A stretch of 34,710 bases of DNA, from positions 1-34,710 of the forward strand of contig JADLHF010000093.1 of assembly GCA_020848935.1 (NCBI GenBank), given 5' to 3'. The translations under genes and the position numbers were made by a program. Under the pieces are notes generated by a model. The model did no database searches. It was given only the letters and a program-made list of their open reading frames with translations, and was not told where the DNA came from. Source of the DNA: Acetobacteraceae bacterium (GTDB lineage Bacteria; Pseudomonadota; Alphaproteobacteria; Acetobacterales; Acetobacteraceae). Of this stretch, positions 1 through 7,497 are shown piece after piece (the stretch's first letter is position 1; each line of letters begins with the position of its first letter).

Positions 1-80
1 AGCCGGCGGCGCGGGAGTGGTATGCCGATGCCATGGCGCGGCCGGCGGCGCAGGCGGCGTTCGCGCTGCGGGGGGATTGA
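1..80 (+). CDS. C-terminal fragment, glutathione S-transferase-like
   Basis: Only the last 25 codons are inside the window, read in frame from base 3 to a TGA at 78-80. The peptide ends REWYADAMARPAAQAAFAL, which resembles the last helix of many bacterial glutathione S-transferases, where a 'W-Y-x-x-M-x-x-R-P-A' pattern precedes the C-terminus. No catalytic part is visible, so the assignment rests on this short tail alone. The opposite strand is also open here (the unidentified ORF covering 1-621), so the two candidates overlap tail to tail. At most one probably extends this far. Confidence 0.42.
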   Translation, partial: PAAREWYADAMARPAAQAAFALRGD

Positions 81-621
81 GGTGCCGCGACGATATATTT
101 TGATATCGTAATGAAATAGCCGCAAGCCGGCAGGACGGGCAGGGGGGCGAAAAAAGCGGCGGTCCGGTCGGGCGGGGGCGTGTGGCGCGGGCGCGTGGCG
201 CGGCCGGCGGGTGGCGGCAAAGCGGGTGGCGGGCAGGCGGGTGGCGGGCAGGCGGGGCGGGGTGCGGCGCATGGCGCATCGGCGCCCGGCGGGGCGATGG
301 CGGCAGGGCTTGCGCGCGGCGGGGGCATGCGCGCGCGGCGCGGCGCGGGCGGGTGCGATCTCCCGGGGCGGATGCGGGCGGGCCGGCCGGCGGGCGGATG
401 GGGGTGGCCGGCGCGCGCGGCGGCGCGGGGCTTGCGGGGGCGAGGGTGCCGGCGCGCCATTGCGCGAACAGGTCTTCGAACCGGGCGAACAGGCGCTGCA
501 ACTGGGCGATGACCAGGGCGACCAGGGCGGCATGCGCCTGGTCGACCGCGACCGACGGCGCGCGCAGGGCGGCGGCGATGCCGGCAAGAGCCTGGTGCAG
601 GGGGGTGGGTGCCTGGGTCAT
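1..621 (-). CDS. Unidentified ORF with Pro/Arg/Ala-rich tail, runs off left edge
   Basis: An ATG at 621-619 opens a minus-strand frame with no stop for 207 codons to the window edge. The first 65 or so residues (MTQAPTPLHQALAGIAAALR..., then LVALVIAQLQRLFARFEDLF) look like a genuine small helical protein, and the codons there end almost always in G or C. After residue 70 the product becomes low-complexity Pro/Arg/Ala, partly encoded by a 15-bp tandem repeat (222-251). The absence of a stop is weak evidence at this GC content. The far end lies antisense to the GST-like tail, so the true stop may be earlier in another frame. No family was recognised. No clear Shine-Dalgarno is visible, and a palindrome (626-653) begins 5 bases upstream of the ATG. 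Confidence 0.35.
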   Translation of the reverse strand, partial: MTQAPTPLHQALAGIAAALRAPSVAVDQAHAALVALVIAQLQRLFARFEDLFAQWRAGTLAPASPAPPRAPATPIRPPAGPPASAPGDRTRPRRAARACPRRAQALPPSPRRAPMRHAPHPAPPARHPPARHPLCRHPPAAPRARATRPRPTGPPLFSPPCPSCRLAAISLRYQNISSRHLNPPAARTPPAPPAAPWHRHTTPAPPA

Positions 622-625
622 TGGC

Positions 626-653
626 GCGAATAATAACTAACTGTGTTATTCGC
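626..653. promoter_or_regulatory. Operator-like palindrome upstream of the leftmost ORF
   Basis: GCGAATAA (626-633) and TTATTCGC (646-653) form a perfect 8-bp inverted repeat with a 12-base AT-rich spacer, in a locally AT-rich island of an otherwise very GC-rich region. It lies immediately upstream of the minus-strand ATG at 621. A second inverted repeat follows: CTGCAAGC (653-660) with GCTTGCAG (672-679). A third is GTATTT (704-709) with AAATAC (714-719). The arrangement suggests repressor binding or promoter DNA. No regulator is encoded nearby. Confidence 0.35.
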
Positions 654-743
654 TGCAAGCGGAGTCCATCAGCTTGCAGGTGCCCCGGACCCGGCGGGGT
701 TGGGTATTTCGGCAAATACGTTCGTTATTGGAGGGCGCGCCAA

Positions 744-807
744 GGGGTTTTTCGGGAGGGGTTTTTCGGGGGGGTTTTTCGGGAGGATTTTTCGGGAGGG
801 TTTTTCC
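744..807. repeat. Short tandem repeat, GGGTTTTTCGGGAGG-like unit
   Basis: Five degenerate copies of a 12-17 base unit with core TTTTTCGGGAGG lie back to back, ending in TTTTTCCCGTGGG. The array is non-coding and sits downstream of the TMEM175-type gene (minus strand) and beyond the promoter-like palindromes. Unit lengths differ through G-run length, which is typical of slippage. No function can be read from it. Confidence 0.6.
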
Positions 808-830
808 CGTGGGTTAGCGCCCACCTCCGG

Positions 831-855
831 CTTCCCCCGTGGAGGACGGGGGGAG
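831..855 (-). terminator. Hairpin after the TMEM175-type gene
   Basis: CTTCCCCCGT (831-840) pairs with ACGGGGGGAG (846-855) with one mismatch and a 5-base loop. It starts 6 bases beyond the stop codon of the minus-strand gene ending at 861. There is no T-tract on the minus strand, so it is only a terminator-like hairpin. Confidence 0.35.
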
Positions 856-860
856 GGAAG

Positions 861-1451
861 TCAGGGGGGGCGTCGGCAGAAGACGAGGCGGATGGCGAGG
901 AGGATGGGGGGGACGGCGAGCCAGGCGAAGAGGGCGGCGGTGGGGTGGCGTGGGGCCAGCGGGATGGTGGCGGCGAAGACCAGGGCGGTGGCCAGGGCGC
1001 GGGCGAGGCCGGGCAGCAGGGCGCGGGGGGGCATGGCGGGGTGGCGGAGTTTGGGGTGCCGCCAGACCCAGCCCCACATGGCCGCCTGGACCAGGCCGGC
1101 GGCGGCGACGGTGGCGGCGTAGAAGACGATGGCGACGGGGGCGCCGCTTTCGCCGAGCACGGCGGTGGGGAAGGGCAGGAAGCTGACCAGGGCGAGCATC
1201 AGCAGGGTGAGGAGGATGAGGATTCGGTCGGCTTCGGCCACCCAGCGGAACAGGCGGACGTGGCTGAGCCAGTAGAGGCCGATGACGGCGAAGCTGATGG
1301 CGAAGGAGCGGATTTTCGGCGCCATGTCCCATAGGGCGGCGGCGAGGTGGTCGGGTTCGGCGTGGGGCGGGCGGAGTTCGATGGCCAGGATGGTGATGGC
1401 GATGGCGAAGACCGCGTCGCTGAACATCACCAGGCGTTCATGCAGTTTCAT
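861..1451 (-). CDS. TMEM175 (DUF1211) family membrane protein, putative K+ channel
   Basis: 196 residues. The N-terminus carries the family signature R-L-x-x-F-S-D-A-V-F-A-I-A-I-T (residues 6-20), continuing ILAIEL. In TMEM175 proteins this first helix holds the FSD motif and lines the potassium-selective pore. About six hydrophobic helices follow, the usual single-repeat bacterial layout, which acts as a tetramer in the inner membrane. The length fits bacterial members (about 200 residues). It lies downstream of ilvD on the same strand but is separated from it by 160 bp containing several hairpins, so it is probably not in one operon with ilvD. Potassium conduction is known for characterised family members and is inferred here. 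Confidence 0.85.
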   Translation of the reverse strand: MKLHERLVMFSDAVFAIAITILAIELRPPHAEPDHLAAALWDMAPKIRSFAISFAVIGLYWLSHVRLFRWVAEADRILILLTLLMLALVSFLPFPTAVLGESGAPVAIVFYAATVAAAGLVQAAMWGWVWRHPKLRHPAMPPRALLPGLARALATALVFAATIPLAPRHPTAALFAWLAVPPILLAIRLVFCRRPP

Positions 1452-1479
1452 CGGGGCGCGGTGGCTGGAGGTTGGGGGT

Positions 1480-1591
1480 CCGGGGCCCTCGGCCCCGGCG
1501 GGTGCAGGGCAGAGCCCTGCGCTTGGCTTGGGTGGGTGAGGCGCGCCCCCCCCTCATTGATCCGCTTCGCGGCTCAATCCCCCGCGAAGCG
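1480..1591. repeat. GC-rich hairpin cluster between ilvD and the TMEM175-type gene
   Basis: Three perfect stem-loops lie in succession. CCGGGGCC (1480-1487) pairs with GGCCCCGG (1491-1498) over a 3-base loop. GCAGGGC (1504-1510) pairs with GCCCTGC (1514-1520) over AGA. CGCTTCGCGG (1563-1572) pairs with CCGCGAAGCG (1582-1591). The first two have the same architecture (7-8 bp stem, 3-base loop, Pu-rich arm then GCCC) as the modules at 18901-18942 and 26186-26366. They fall just after the ilvD stop and may end or attenuate its transcription; that role is inferred. Confidence 0.6.
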
Positions 1592-1612
1592 CGGGGGGAG
1601 GGAAGTGGCGGG

Positions 1613-3466
1613 TTATTTGCGGCGGAGTTGGGAGACGTCGCGGACGGCGCCGCGGGCGGCGGAGGTGGTCAGCGCGGCGTAGGCCTTGAGGGCCTGGGTG
1701 ACGTTGCGGGGGCGGGGTTGGGGGTGCCAGGCGGTGTCGCCCTTGGCCTCCATGGCGGCGCGGCGGGCGGCGAGGACGTCGTCGGGGACGGCGACGTGGA
1801 TGGTTCGGTTGGGGATGTCGATCTCGATGGTGTCGCCTTCCTCGACCAGGCCGATGGTGCCGCCCTCGGCGGCTTCGGGGGAGCAGTGGCCGATGGACAG
1901 GCCCGAGGTGCCGCCGGAGAAGCGGCCGTCGGTGACCAGGGCGCAGGCTTTGCCCAGGCCGGTGCTTTTCAGGTAGCTGGTGGGGTAGAGCATTTCCTGC
2001 ATGCCGGGGCCGCCCTTGGGGCCTTCGTAGACGATGACGATGACGTCGCCGGGCTTGATCTTCTTGCCGAGGATGGCTTTCACCGCGTCATCCTGGCTTT
2101 CGAAGCGGCGGGCGGGGCCGCTGAATTTCAGGATGGAGTCGTCCACGCCGGCGGTTTTCACGATGCAGCCTTCCTCGGCGATGTTGCCGAAGAGGATGGC
2201 CAGGCCGCCATCCGTGCTGAAGGCATGGGCGAGGTTGCGGATGACGCCGTTTGCGCGGTCGGTGTCGAGCTCGTCCCAGCGGGAGGATTGGCTGAAGGCG
2301 GTCTGGGTGGGGACGCCGCCCGGTGCGGCGCGGAAGAAGGTTTGCACGGTGGGGGAGGGGTTGCGGGCGATGTCCCAGCCGTCGAGCGCCTCGCCCATGG
2401 TCTTGGCGTGGACGGTGCCGGCGTCGCGGTGGATGAGGCCGGCGCGGTCGAGTTCGCCGAGGATGGCGGGGATGCCGCCGGCGCGGTGGACGTCTTCGAC
2501 GTGGACGTTCTCGATGGCGGGGGCGACCTTGCACAGGCAGGGGACGCGGCGGGAGAGGCGGTCGATGTCGGCCATGGTGAAGGGGATGCCGCCTTCCTGG
2601 GCGGCGGCCAGCAGGTGGAGCACGGTGTTGGTGGAGCCGCCCATGGAGATGTCCAGCGTCATGGCGTTCTCGAAGGCTTCGAAGGTGGCGATGTTGCGGG
2701 GCAGGACGGAGGGGTCGTCGTGCTCGTAATGGCGCCTGGTGATTTCGACGATGGTGCGGCCGGCTTCCTCGAACAGGGCTTTGCGGTCGCTGTGGGTGGC
2801 GAGCACGGTGCCGTTGCCGGGCAGGGCGAGGCCGAGGGCTTCGGTGAGGCAGTTCATCGAGTTGGCGGTGAACATGCCGGAGCAGGAGCCGCAGGTGGGG
2901 CAGGCGGAACGCTCGATGGTGGCGACCTCGGCGTCGGAGTACTTGTCGTCGGCGGCGTAGATCATGGCGTCGATCAAGTCGATGGCGCGCTTGTGGCCTT
3001 TCAGCTCGACCTTGCCGGCTTCCATCGGGCCGCCGGAGACGAAGACGGTGGGGATGTTCAGGCGCATTGCGGCCATCAGCATGCCCGGGGTGATCTTGTC
3101 GCAGTTGGAGATGCAGACCAGGGCGTCGGCGCAGTGGGCGTTGACCATGTATTCCACGGCGTCGGCGATGAGTTCGCGCGAGGGCAGGCTGTAGAGCATG
3201 CCGTCATGGCCCATGGCGATGCCGTCATCGACGGCGATGGTGTTGAATTCCTTGGCGACGCCGCCGGAGGCCTCGATCTCGCGGGCGACGAGCTGGCCGA
3301 GGTCCTTGAGGTGGACGTGGCCGGGGACGAACTGGGTGAAGGAGTTGGCGATGGCGATGATGGGCTTGCCGAAATCGCCGTCCTTCATGCCGGTGGCGCG
3401 CCACAGGCCGCGGGCGCCGGCCATGTTGCGGCCGTGGGTGGTGGTGCGGGAACGGTATGCGGGCAT
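1613..3466 (-). CDS. ilvD: Dihydroxy-acid dehydratase
   Basis: 617 residues, full length for IlvD. The enzyme dehydrates 2,3-dihydroxy-isovalerate and 2,3-dihydroxy-3-methylvalerate to the 2-oxo acids, the penultimate step of valine and isoleucine synthesis and a source of pantothenate precursor, in the cytoplasm. Visible signatures are the cysteine in [12 protein letters not shown] (about residue 122), the cluster motif [18 protein letters not shown] (from about 189), and [10 protein letters not shown]. The C-terminal swivel domain has [13 protein letters not shown] and IGHCSPEA. The start at 3466 is preceded by GGAGG at 8 bases. The nearest upstream gene on the strand is a DUF938 methyltransferase, 100 bp away. 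Other branched-chain genes are absent from the window, as is common for ilvD in alphaproteobacteria. Confidence 0.97.
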   Translation of the reverse strand: MPAYRSRTTTHGRNMAGARGLWRATGMKDGDFGKPIIAIANSFTQFVPGHVHLKDLGQLVAREIEASGGVAKEFNTIAVDDGIAMGHDGMLYSLPSRELIADAVEYMVNAHCADALVCISNCDKITPGMLMAAMRLNIPTVFVSGGPMEAGKVELKGHKRAIDLIDAMIYAADDKYSDAEVATIERSACPTCGSCSGMFTANSMNCLTEALGLALPGNGTVLATHSDRKALFEEAGRTIVEITRRHYEHDDPSVLPRNIATFEAFENAMTLDISMGGSTNTVLHLLAAAQEGGIPFTMADIDRLSRRVPCLCKVAPAIENVHVEDVHRAGGIPAILGELDRAGLIHRDAGTVHAKTMGEALDGWDIARNPSPTVQTFFRAAPGGVPTQTAFSQSSRWDELDTDRANGVIRNLAHAFSTDGGLAILFGNIAEEGCIVKTAGVDDSILKFSGPARRFESQDDAVKAILGKKIKPGDVIVIVYEGPKGGPGMQEMLYPTSYLKSTGLGKACALVTDGRFSGGTSGLSIGHCSPEAAEGGTIGLVEEGDTIEIDIPNRTIHVAVPDDVLAARRAAMEAKGDTAWHPQPRPRNVTQALKAYAALTTSAARGAVRDVSQLRRK

Positions 3467-3566
3467 GGCGGGGTCCTCCGGATGGGGACAGGTTTACAGC
3501 TTGGCGCCAGGAATCCAAGCGTGGCGGCCCGATCCTTGCGGTTTGCGATGGGCCGGCGGCGGCGGG

Positions 3567-4160
3567 TCAGCGGCGCCAGGCGACGCAGAGGTTGTTGGCG
3601 GGCATTTCGATGATGGTGGGGCCGGTGAGGCCGGCCTGGTGGGCCAGGGCGTCCACGGCCGCGAGGTCGCGCAAGCCCCATTCGGGGTTCTGGGCGCGCA
3701 GGCTGGCGTCGAAGGCTTCGTTGCCGGGGGCGGTGGGGATGGAGTCGCGGCGGAAGGGGCCGTAGAGCAGCAGGATGCCGGCCGGGGCCAGCACGCGGGC
3801 GGCGCCGGCGACGAGGCCCTGGGTGGCGGCCCAGGGGGCGATGTGGATCATGTTGCAGGACAGGACGAGGTTGTAGGGGCCGGGCGGCCAGTCGGGGCCG
3901 GCGGCGTCCAGCGCGATGGCGGGGCGGACGTTGGGCAGGGCGGCGCACCAGGCGTCGATGCTGGCGCGGCGGGTGGGGTCGGGGTCGGAGGGCTGGAAGG
4001 CGAGGCCGGGCAGGGCGGCGGCGAAGTGGGCGGCGTGCTCGCCGGTGCCGCTGGCGATTTCCAGCACGGTGCCGGTGGGCGGGGCGAGGCGGCGCAGGAC
4101 GGCGAGGATGGGGTCGCGGTTGCGGGCGGCGGGGGCGGAAAATAGCCTGGGGTCGGACAT
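3567..4160 (-). CDS. DUF938 family SAM-dependent methyltransferase
   Basis: 197 residues beginning MSDPRLFSAPAARNRDPIL. Motif I of a Rossmann methyltransferase is clear at residues 32-46 (VLEIASGTGEHAAHF), followed by an acidic strand end (FQPSDPD) and the family-typical segment LVLSCNMIHIAPW, then LLLYGPFRRD. Start and length match the DUF938 family, whose substrate is not established. The frame stays open far upstream, but the ATG at 4160 is preceded by GAGAAG and everything before it is the antisense of the DUF2254 gene. It is transcribed divergently from that gene over a 63-bp gap and sits 100 bp upstream of ilvD on the same strand. Confidence 0.85.
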   Translation of the reverse strand: MSDPRLFSAPAARNRDPILAVLRRLAPPTGTVLEIASGTGEHAAHFAAALPGLAFQPSDPDPTRRASIDAWCAALPNVRPAIALDAAGPDWPPGPYNLVLSCNMIHIAPWAATQGLVAGAARVLAPAGILLLYGPFRRDSIPTAPGNEAFDASLRAQNPEWGLRDLAAVDALAHQAGLTGPTIIEMPANNLCVAWRR

Positions 4161-4223
4161 GGGCTTCTCACAAAGGGATTCGAGGGGCAAAGCTGGCGTG
4201 GCAATCCGCGTACAGGAGACGCC

Positions 4224-5540
4224 GTGACCGCCCGGCTGCGCAAGCTGATCGCCGATCTGGCCGAGGTGTTCTGGCTGCTGCCGGCGGCGATGGTGCTGGG
4301 CGCCGTGCTGCTGGCCGAGGCGATGCTGGCGCTGGACCGGGCCGGCATGCCGCATTGGCTGCTGGCCAGCGGCTGGGCCTATACCGGCGGCGGCACCGGG
4401 GCGCGCACGTTGCTGGGGGTGGTGGCGTCGTCCACGATCGGGGTGGCGGGCACGGTGTTCTCGATCACCATCGCCGCGCTGTCGCTGGCCGCCGGGCAGA
4501 TGGGGCCGCGGCTGTTGCGCAACTTCACCCACGACCGCGGCAACCAGGCGACGCTGGGCAGCTTCCTGGGCGCGTTCGCCTATGCGTTGACCGTGCTGGC
4601 CGCCATCCGCAGCGGCGACGAGGGCGATTTCGTGCCGGGGGCGGCGCTGACGGTGGCGATCGGGCTCGCCTTCCTCAGCGTGGCGATGCTGGTGTATTTC
4701 GTGGGGCATATGGCCGGGCGGATCAACGTGGACACGGTGATCGCGCTGGTGAGCGACGACCTGGAGGCGGCGATGCGCCGGCTTTCCAGCGATGCGCCGC
4801 AGGCGGCACCGCCGCCGGTCGGGTTCTGGGCCGGGGCGGCGGTGGTGGTGGATCCGCGCAGCGGCTACCTGCAGGAGATCGACCTGGCGGGGCTGGCGGA
4901 TTGGGCGGCAGGGCATGGCACCGCGATCCGGCTGCTGGTGGGGGCCGGCGACTACGTGTTTCCCGACACGCCGATCGCGCTGGCGCAGCCGGAGGTGGAT
5001 GGGGTGGGGCGGGCGATCATCGAGGCCACCGCGCTGGGGCGGCAGCGGCTGAGCTCGGCGGATCTGGAGATCGCCCTGCGCCAGCTGGTGGAGGTGGCGG
5101 TGAGGGCGCTGTCGCCGGGGGTCAACGATCCGCATACCGCGATCAGCGTGCTGGACCGGCTGGGCGCGGCGCTGTGCGACATGGCGCGGCTGCACCTGGC
5201 CAGCGCGGTGGAGACGCGGGATGGCAAGGCGGTGCTGGTGGTGCCGTGCACGGAGTATGACGGGCTGGTGGACGCGATGTTCCATATGATCCGCCAGAAC
5301 GCGAAGAGCAGCCCGGCGGTGCTGATCCGCATGCTGGAGGTGCTGACCTTCGTGCTCGCCGGCGAGGCGACGCCGGAGCGGGTGCGGACGCTGCAACGCC
5401 ATGCCGACCTGGTGCTGAGCGACGCCGAGCGGCATGTGACGACGCCGGCCGACCTGGCCGACGTGGCGGGGCGGCATGCGCGCTTCGCGGCGGTGCGCGA
5501 GCGGGGGGCGGCGGGAATGCTGCACGGGCAGCGATGGTGA
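4224..5540 (+). CDS. DUF2254 family membrane protein
   Basis: 438 residues from a GTG start at 4224 with AGGAG 6-10 bases upstream. About four hydrophobic segments lie in the first 165 residues, including the family-characteristic stretch TVFSITIAALSLAAGQMGPR followed by LLRNFTHDRGNQATLGSFLG. A soluble C-terminal half follows (about 190-438), with GVNDPHTAISVLDRLGAAL. This matches the DUF2254 predicted inner-membrane proteins, whose function is unknown. Its stop codon lies inside the start of mazG (7-base overlap), so the two are probably co-transcribed. That coupling is likely to be organisational and says little about role. Confidence 0.88.
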   Translation: MTARLRKLIADLAEVFWLLPAAMVLGAVLLAEAMLALDRAGMPHWLLASGWAYTGGGTGARTLLGVVASSTIGVAGTVFSITIAALSLAAGQMGPRLLRNFTHDRGNQATLGSFLGAFAYALTVLAAIRSGDEGDFVPGAALTVAIGLAFLSVAMLVYFVGHMAGRINVDTVIALVSDDLEAAMRRLSSDAPQAAPPPVGFWAGAAVVVDPRSGYLQEIDLAGLADWAAGHGTAIRLLVGAGDYVFPDTPIALAQPEVDGVGRAIIEATALGRQRLSSADLEIALRQLVEVAVRALSPGVNDPHTAISVLDRLGAALCDMARLHLASAVETRDGKAVLVVPCTEYDGLVDAMFHMIRQNAKSSPAVLIRMLEVLTFVLAGEATPERVRTLQRHADLVLSDAERHVTTPADLADVAGRHARFAAVRERGAAGMLHGQRW

Positions 5541-6373
5541 GGCAGGCGGGGCAGATGGGTTCATTTGACAGTTGCGAGGCTGGCGTGCCGGAAACCGAGT
5601 TGCGTCGCCTGCTGGACATCATGGCCGCGCTGCGCGCGCCGGGGACCGGCTGTCCGTGGGATGTGCGGCAGGATTTCGACAGCATCGCGCCGTACACGAT
5701 CGAGGAGGCGTACGAGGTGGCGGACGCCATTGCGCGGCGGGATTTTTCCGCCCTGCCGGACGAGCTGGGCGATCTGCTGTTCCAGGTGGTCTATCACGCG
5801 CGGATGGCCGAGGAGGAGGGGCATTTCGGGTTTGCCGAGGTGGCGCGGGCGATTGCGGACAAGATGGTGCGGCGGCATCCGCATGTGTTTGGCGCGGCGG
5901 CGGCGCGGGATGCCGGGATGCAGATTGCGGCGTGGGAGGAGCAGAAGTCCGCCGAGCGGGTGGCGCGGGCGGAGCGTGGGGTGCTGGCGGGGATTCCGGT
6001 GGGGCTGCCGGCGCTGACGCGGGCGCAGAAGCTGACGGCGCGGGCAGCGCGGGTGGGGTTCGACTGGCCGGATGCCGCGGCGGTGCTGGACAAGCTGGAC
6101 GAGGAGGTGGCGGAGCTGCGGGCGGAGCTGGCCGGGGGCGATCCGGTGCGGCTGGCGGATGAAATGGGGGATTTGCTGTTCGTGCTGGCCAACCTGGCGC
6201 GCAAGCTCGACCTCGATCCCGAGGCGTGCCTGCGCGGGGCGAACGTGAAGTTCGCGCGGCGGTTCGGGCAGGTGGAGGCGGCGTTGGCGGAGGAGGGGCG
6301 CGGGCCGGCGGAGGCGTCGCTGGACGAGATGGAGGCGCTTTGGGTGGCGGCGAAACAGGGGGAGCGGGGATGA
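5534..6373 (+). CDS. mazG: Nucleoside triphosphate pyrophosphohydrolase MazG
   Basis: 279 residues, close to the two-domain MazG of E. coli. MazG hydrolyses NTPs and dNTPs to the monophosphate and PPi in the cytoplasm. The first domain has CPWDVRQDFDSIAPYTIEEAYEV, then DELGDLLFQVVYHARMAEEEG, the EExxE and ExxD metal-binding pattern. The second repeats it as KLDEEVAELRAEL and LADEMGDLLFVLANLARKL. The ATG at 5534 overlaps the previous gene. An alternative ATG at 5555 (MGSFDS) would remove seven residues, and ribosome binding sites do not decide between them. The end overlaps the next start as ATGA (6370-6373), indicating translational coupling to the oxidoreductase. Confidence 0.95.
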   Translation: MVRQAGQMGSFDSCEAGVPETELRRLLDIMAALRAPGTGCPWDVRQDFDSIAPYTIEEAYEVADAIARRDFSALPDELGDLLFQVVYHARMAEEEGHFGFAEVARAIADKMVRRHPHVFGAAAARDAGMQIAAWEEQKSAERVARAERGVLAGIPVGLPALTRAQKLTARAARVGFDWPDAAAVLDKLDEEVAELRAELAGGDPVRLADEMGDLLFVLANLARKLDLDPEACLRGANVKFARRFGQVEAALAEEGRGPAEASLDEMEALWVAAKQGERG

Positions 6374-7368
6374 AGGTCGGGGTGGTGGGGTTCGGGGCCT
6401 GGGGGAAGTTCCATGCCCGTGGCTGGGGGCAGGTGCCGGGCGCCGAGCTGGCGGGGATCGTGGCGCATGGCGATGCCTCGGCGGCGGCGGCGGCGGCGGA
6501 GTTTCCGGGGGTGAGGGTGCACCGGGATATCGGCGCGCTGTTGGCCGGCGATGTCGCGGTGGTGGATATCGTGGCGCCGAACTTCCTGCATGCGGACATG
6601 GTTGTCGCCGCGCTGGAGGCGGGCAGGCATGTGGTGGTGGAGAAGCCGCTGGCGATCTCGGCGGAGGGGCTGGAGCGGATTCTGGCCGCCGAGAAGGCGT
6701 CGGGGAAGCTGGTGAGCGTGGTGCACGAGCTGCGGGTGAGCGAGCAGTGGGAGCTGATCCACCGGGAGATCGCGTCCGGGGCGATCGGGGTGCCGATGGC
6801 CGGGGTGTATTCGCTGTTCCGGCGGCCGTTCGGCGGCGGCAGCGGCGGGTGGCGGCATGATCCGGCCCGGGTGGGGTCGTGGGTGCTGGAGGAGCCGGTG
6901 CATTTCCTGGACCTGCTGCTGTGGTATTTCGCCGGGCATGGCGCGCCGGAGAGCGTGCAGGCGGTGGCGACGCCGGGGGTGCTGGGCGGGAATATCGCGA
7001 TGACGGCGCGCTATGGCAGCGGGGCGTTCTTCACGGTGACGCAGCTGCTGGATGGGTTCGAGCATCACTGCGCGCTGGATATCGCCGGCAGTGACGGGGC
7101 GCTGCGGGCGTGGTGGTCGGCGGGCGATGCGCGGGTGACCGAGAGCGATGCCGGGCTGTCGATCCGGCGCGGCGGGGCGGCGGCGGAGACGATGCGGTTC
7201 GGGCGGTCGGGCGAGGTGTTCGAACTGGTCGAGCACCTGAAGCGCAGCCATGCCGGGTTCCTGGCGGGCGTGAGCCCGATGCCGGCAGCCGATGCGGCGC
7301 TGAGCGTGCGGTTGTGCCTGGCGGCGGAGGAGTCGGTGCGGGTGGGAGGTGAGGTGAAGGTGGTGTAG
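6370..7368 (+). CDS. Gfo/Idh/MocA family oxidoreductase
   Basis: 332 residues from the ATG at 6370, which overlaps the mazG stop. The N-terminal Rossmann fold begins at once with VGVVGFGAWGKFHARGW (GxGxxG-like NAD(P)-binding loop). The conserved EKPLAIS catalytic lysine motif follows at about residue 95. The C-terminal half has the family's GGWRHDPARVGSWVLEEPVHFLDLLLWYF segment, with the active-site His in 'EEPVHFLDL'. Members oxidise or reduce sugars and related polyols with NAD(P); the substrate cannot be named from sequence. An in-frame extension upstream would fall wholly inside mazG and is rejected. Codons are strikingly G-ending (GGG, GTG), unlike the C-ending genes further right. Confidence 0.9.
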   Translation: MKVGVVGFGAWGKFHARGWGQVPGAELAGIVAHGDASAAAAAAEFPGVRVHRDIGALLAGDVAVVDIVAPNFLHADMVVAALEAGRHVVVEKPLAISAEGLERILAAEKASGKLVSVVHELRVSEQWELIHREIASGAIGVPMAGVYSLFRRPFGGGSGGWRHDPARVGSWVLEEPVHFLDLLLWYFAGHGAPESVQAVATPGVLGGNIAMTARYGSGAFFTVTQLLDGFEHHCALDIAGSDGALRAWWSAGDARVTESDAGLSIRRGGAAAETMRFGRSGEVFELVEHLKRSHAGFLAGVSPMPAADAALSVRLCLAAEESVRVGGEVKVV

Positions 7369-7375
7369 GAAGGGT

Positions 7376-7482
7376 GTTCTTTTTTGAAAAAAAGAACCAA
7401 AAAACTTTCATTCGTAAGGCACGGTTGCCGAGAGTCCAAATGAACAAAAGTCTTTTTGCTTCTTTTTCTTCAGAGAAAGAAG
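7376..7482. repeat. AT-rich inverted-repeat element, diverged copy 1
   Basis: The 107-bp spacer between two convergent genes is an imperfect long inverted repeat. The left arm opens with a 22-base near-palindrome (7376-7397, 10-bp half-sites around GA), then CAAAAAACTTTCATTC. The right arm, read on the minus strand, opens with a 24-base near-palindrome (7459-7482), then CAAAAAGACTTTTGTTCAT. The same order of parts occurs at 28276-28415. It is very AT-rich against its surroundings. Placed between convergent stops, it could act as a bidirectional terminator. Confidence 0.7.
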
Positions 7483-7497
7483 ATTCTTGTTTTTCCT

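Noticed and set aside
1472-3613. A 713-codon plus-strand frame across ilvD
   Set aside because: It is antisense to a full-length ilvD with intact cluster motifs. Its product is Gly/Asp/Val-rich low complexity.
3567-5564. A 665-codon minus-strand frame including the methyltransferase
   Set aside because: Only the last 197 codons (from 4160) are a real gene. The upstream part is the shadow of the DUF2254 gene.
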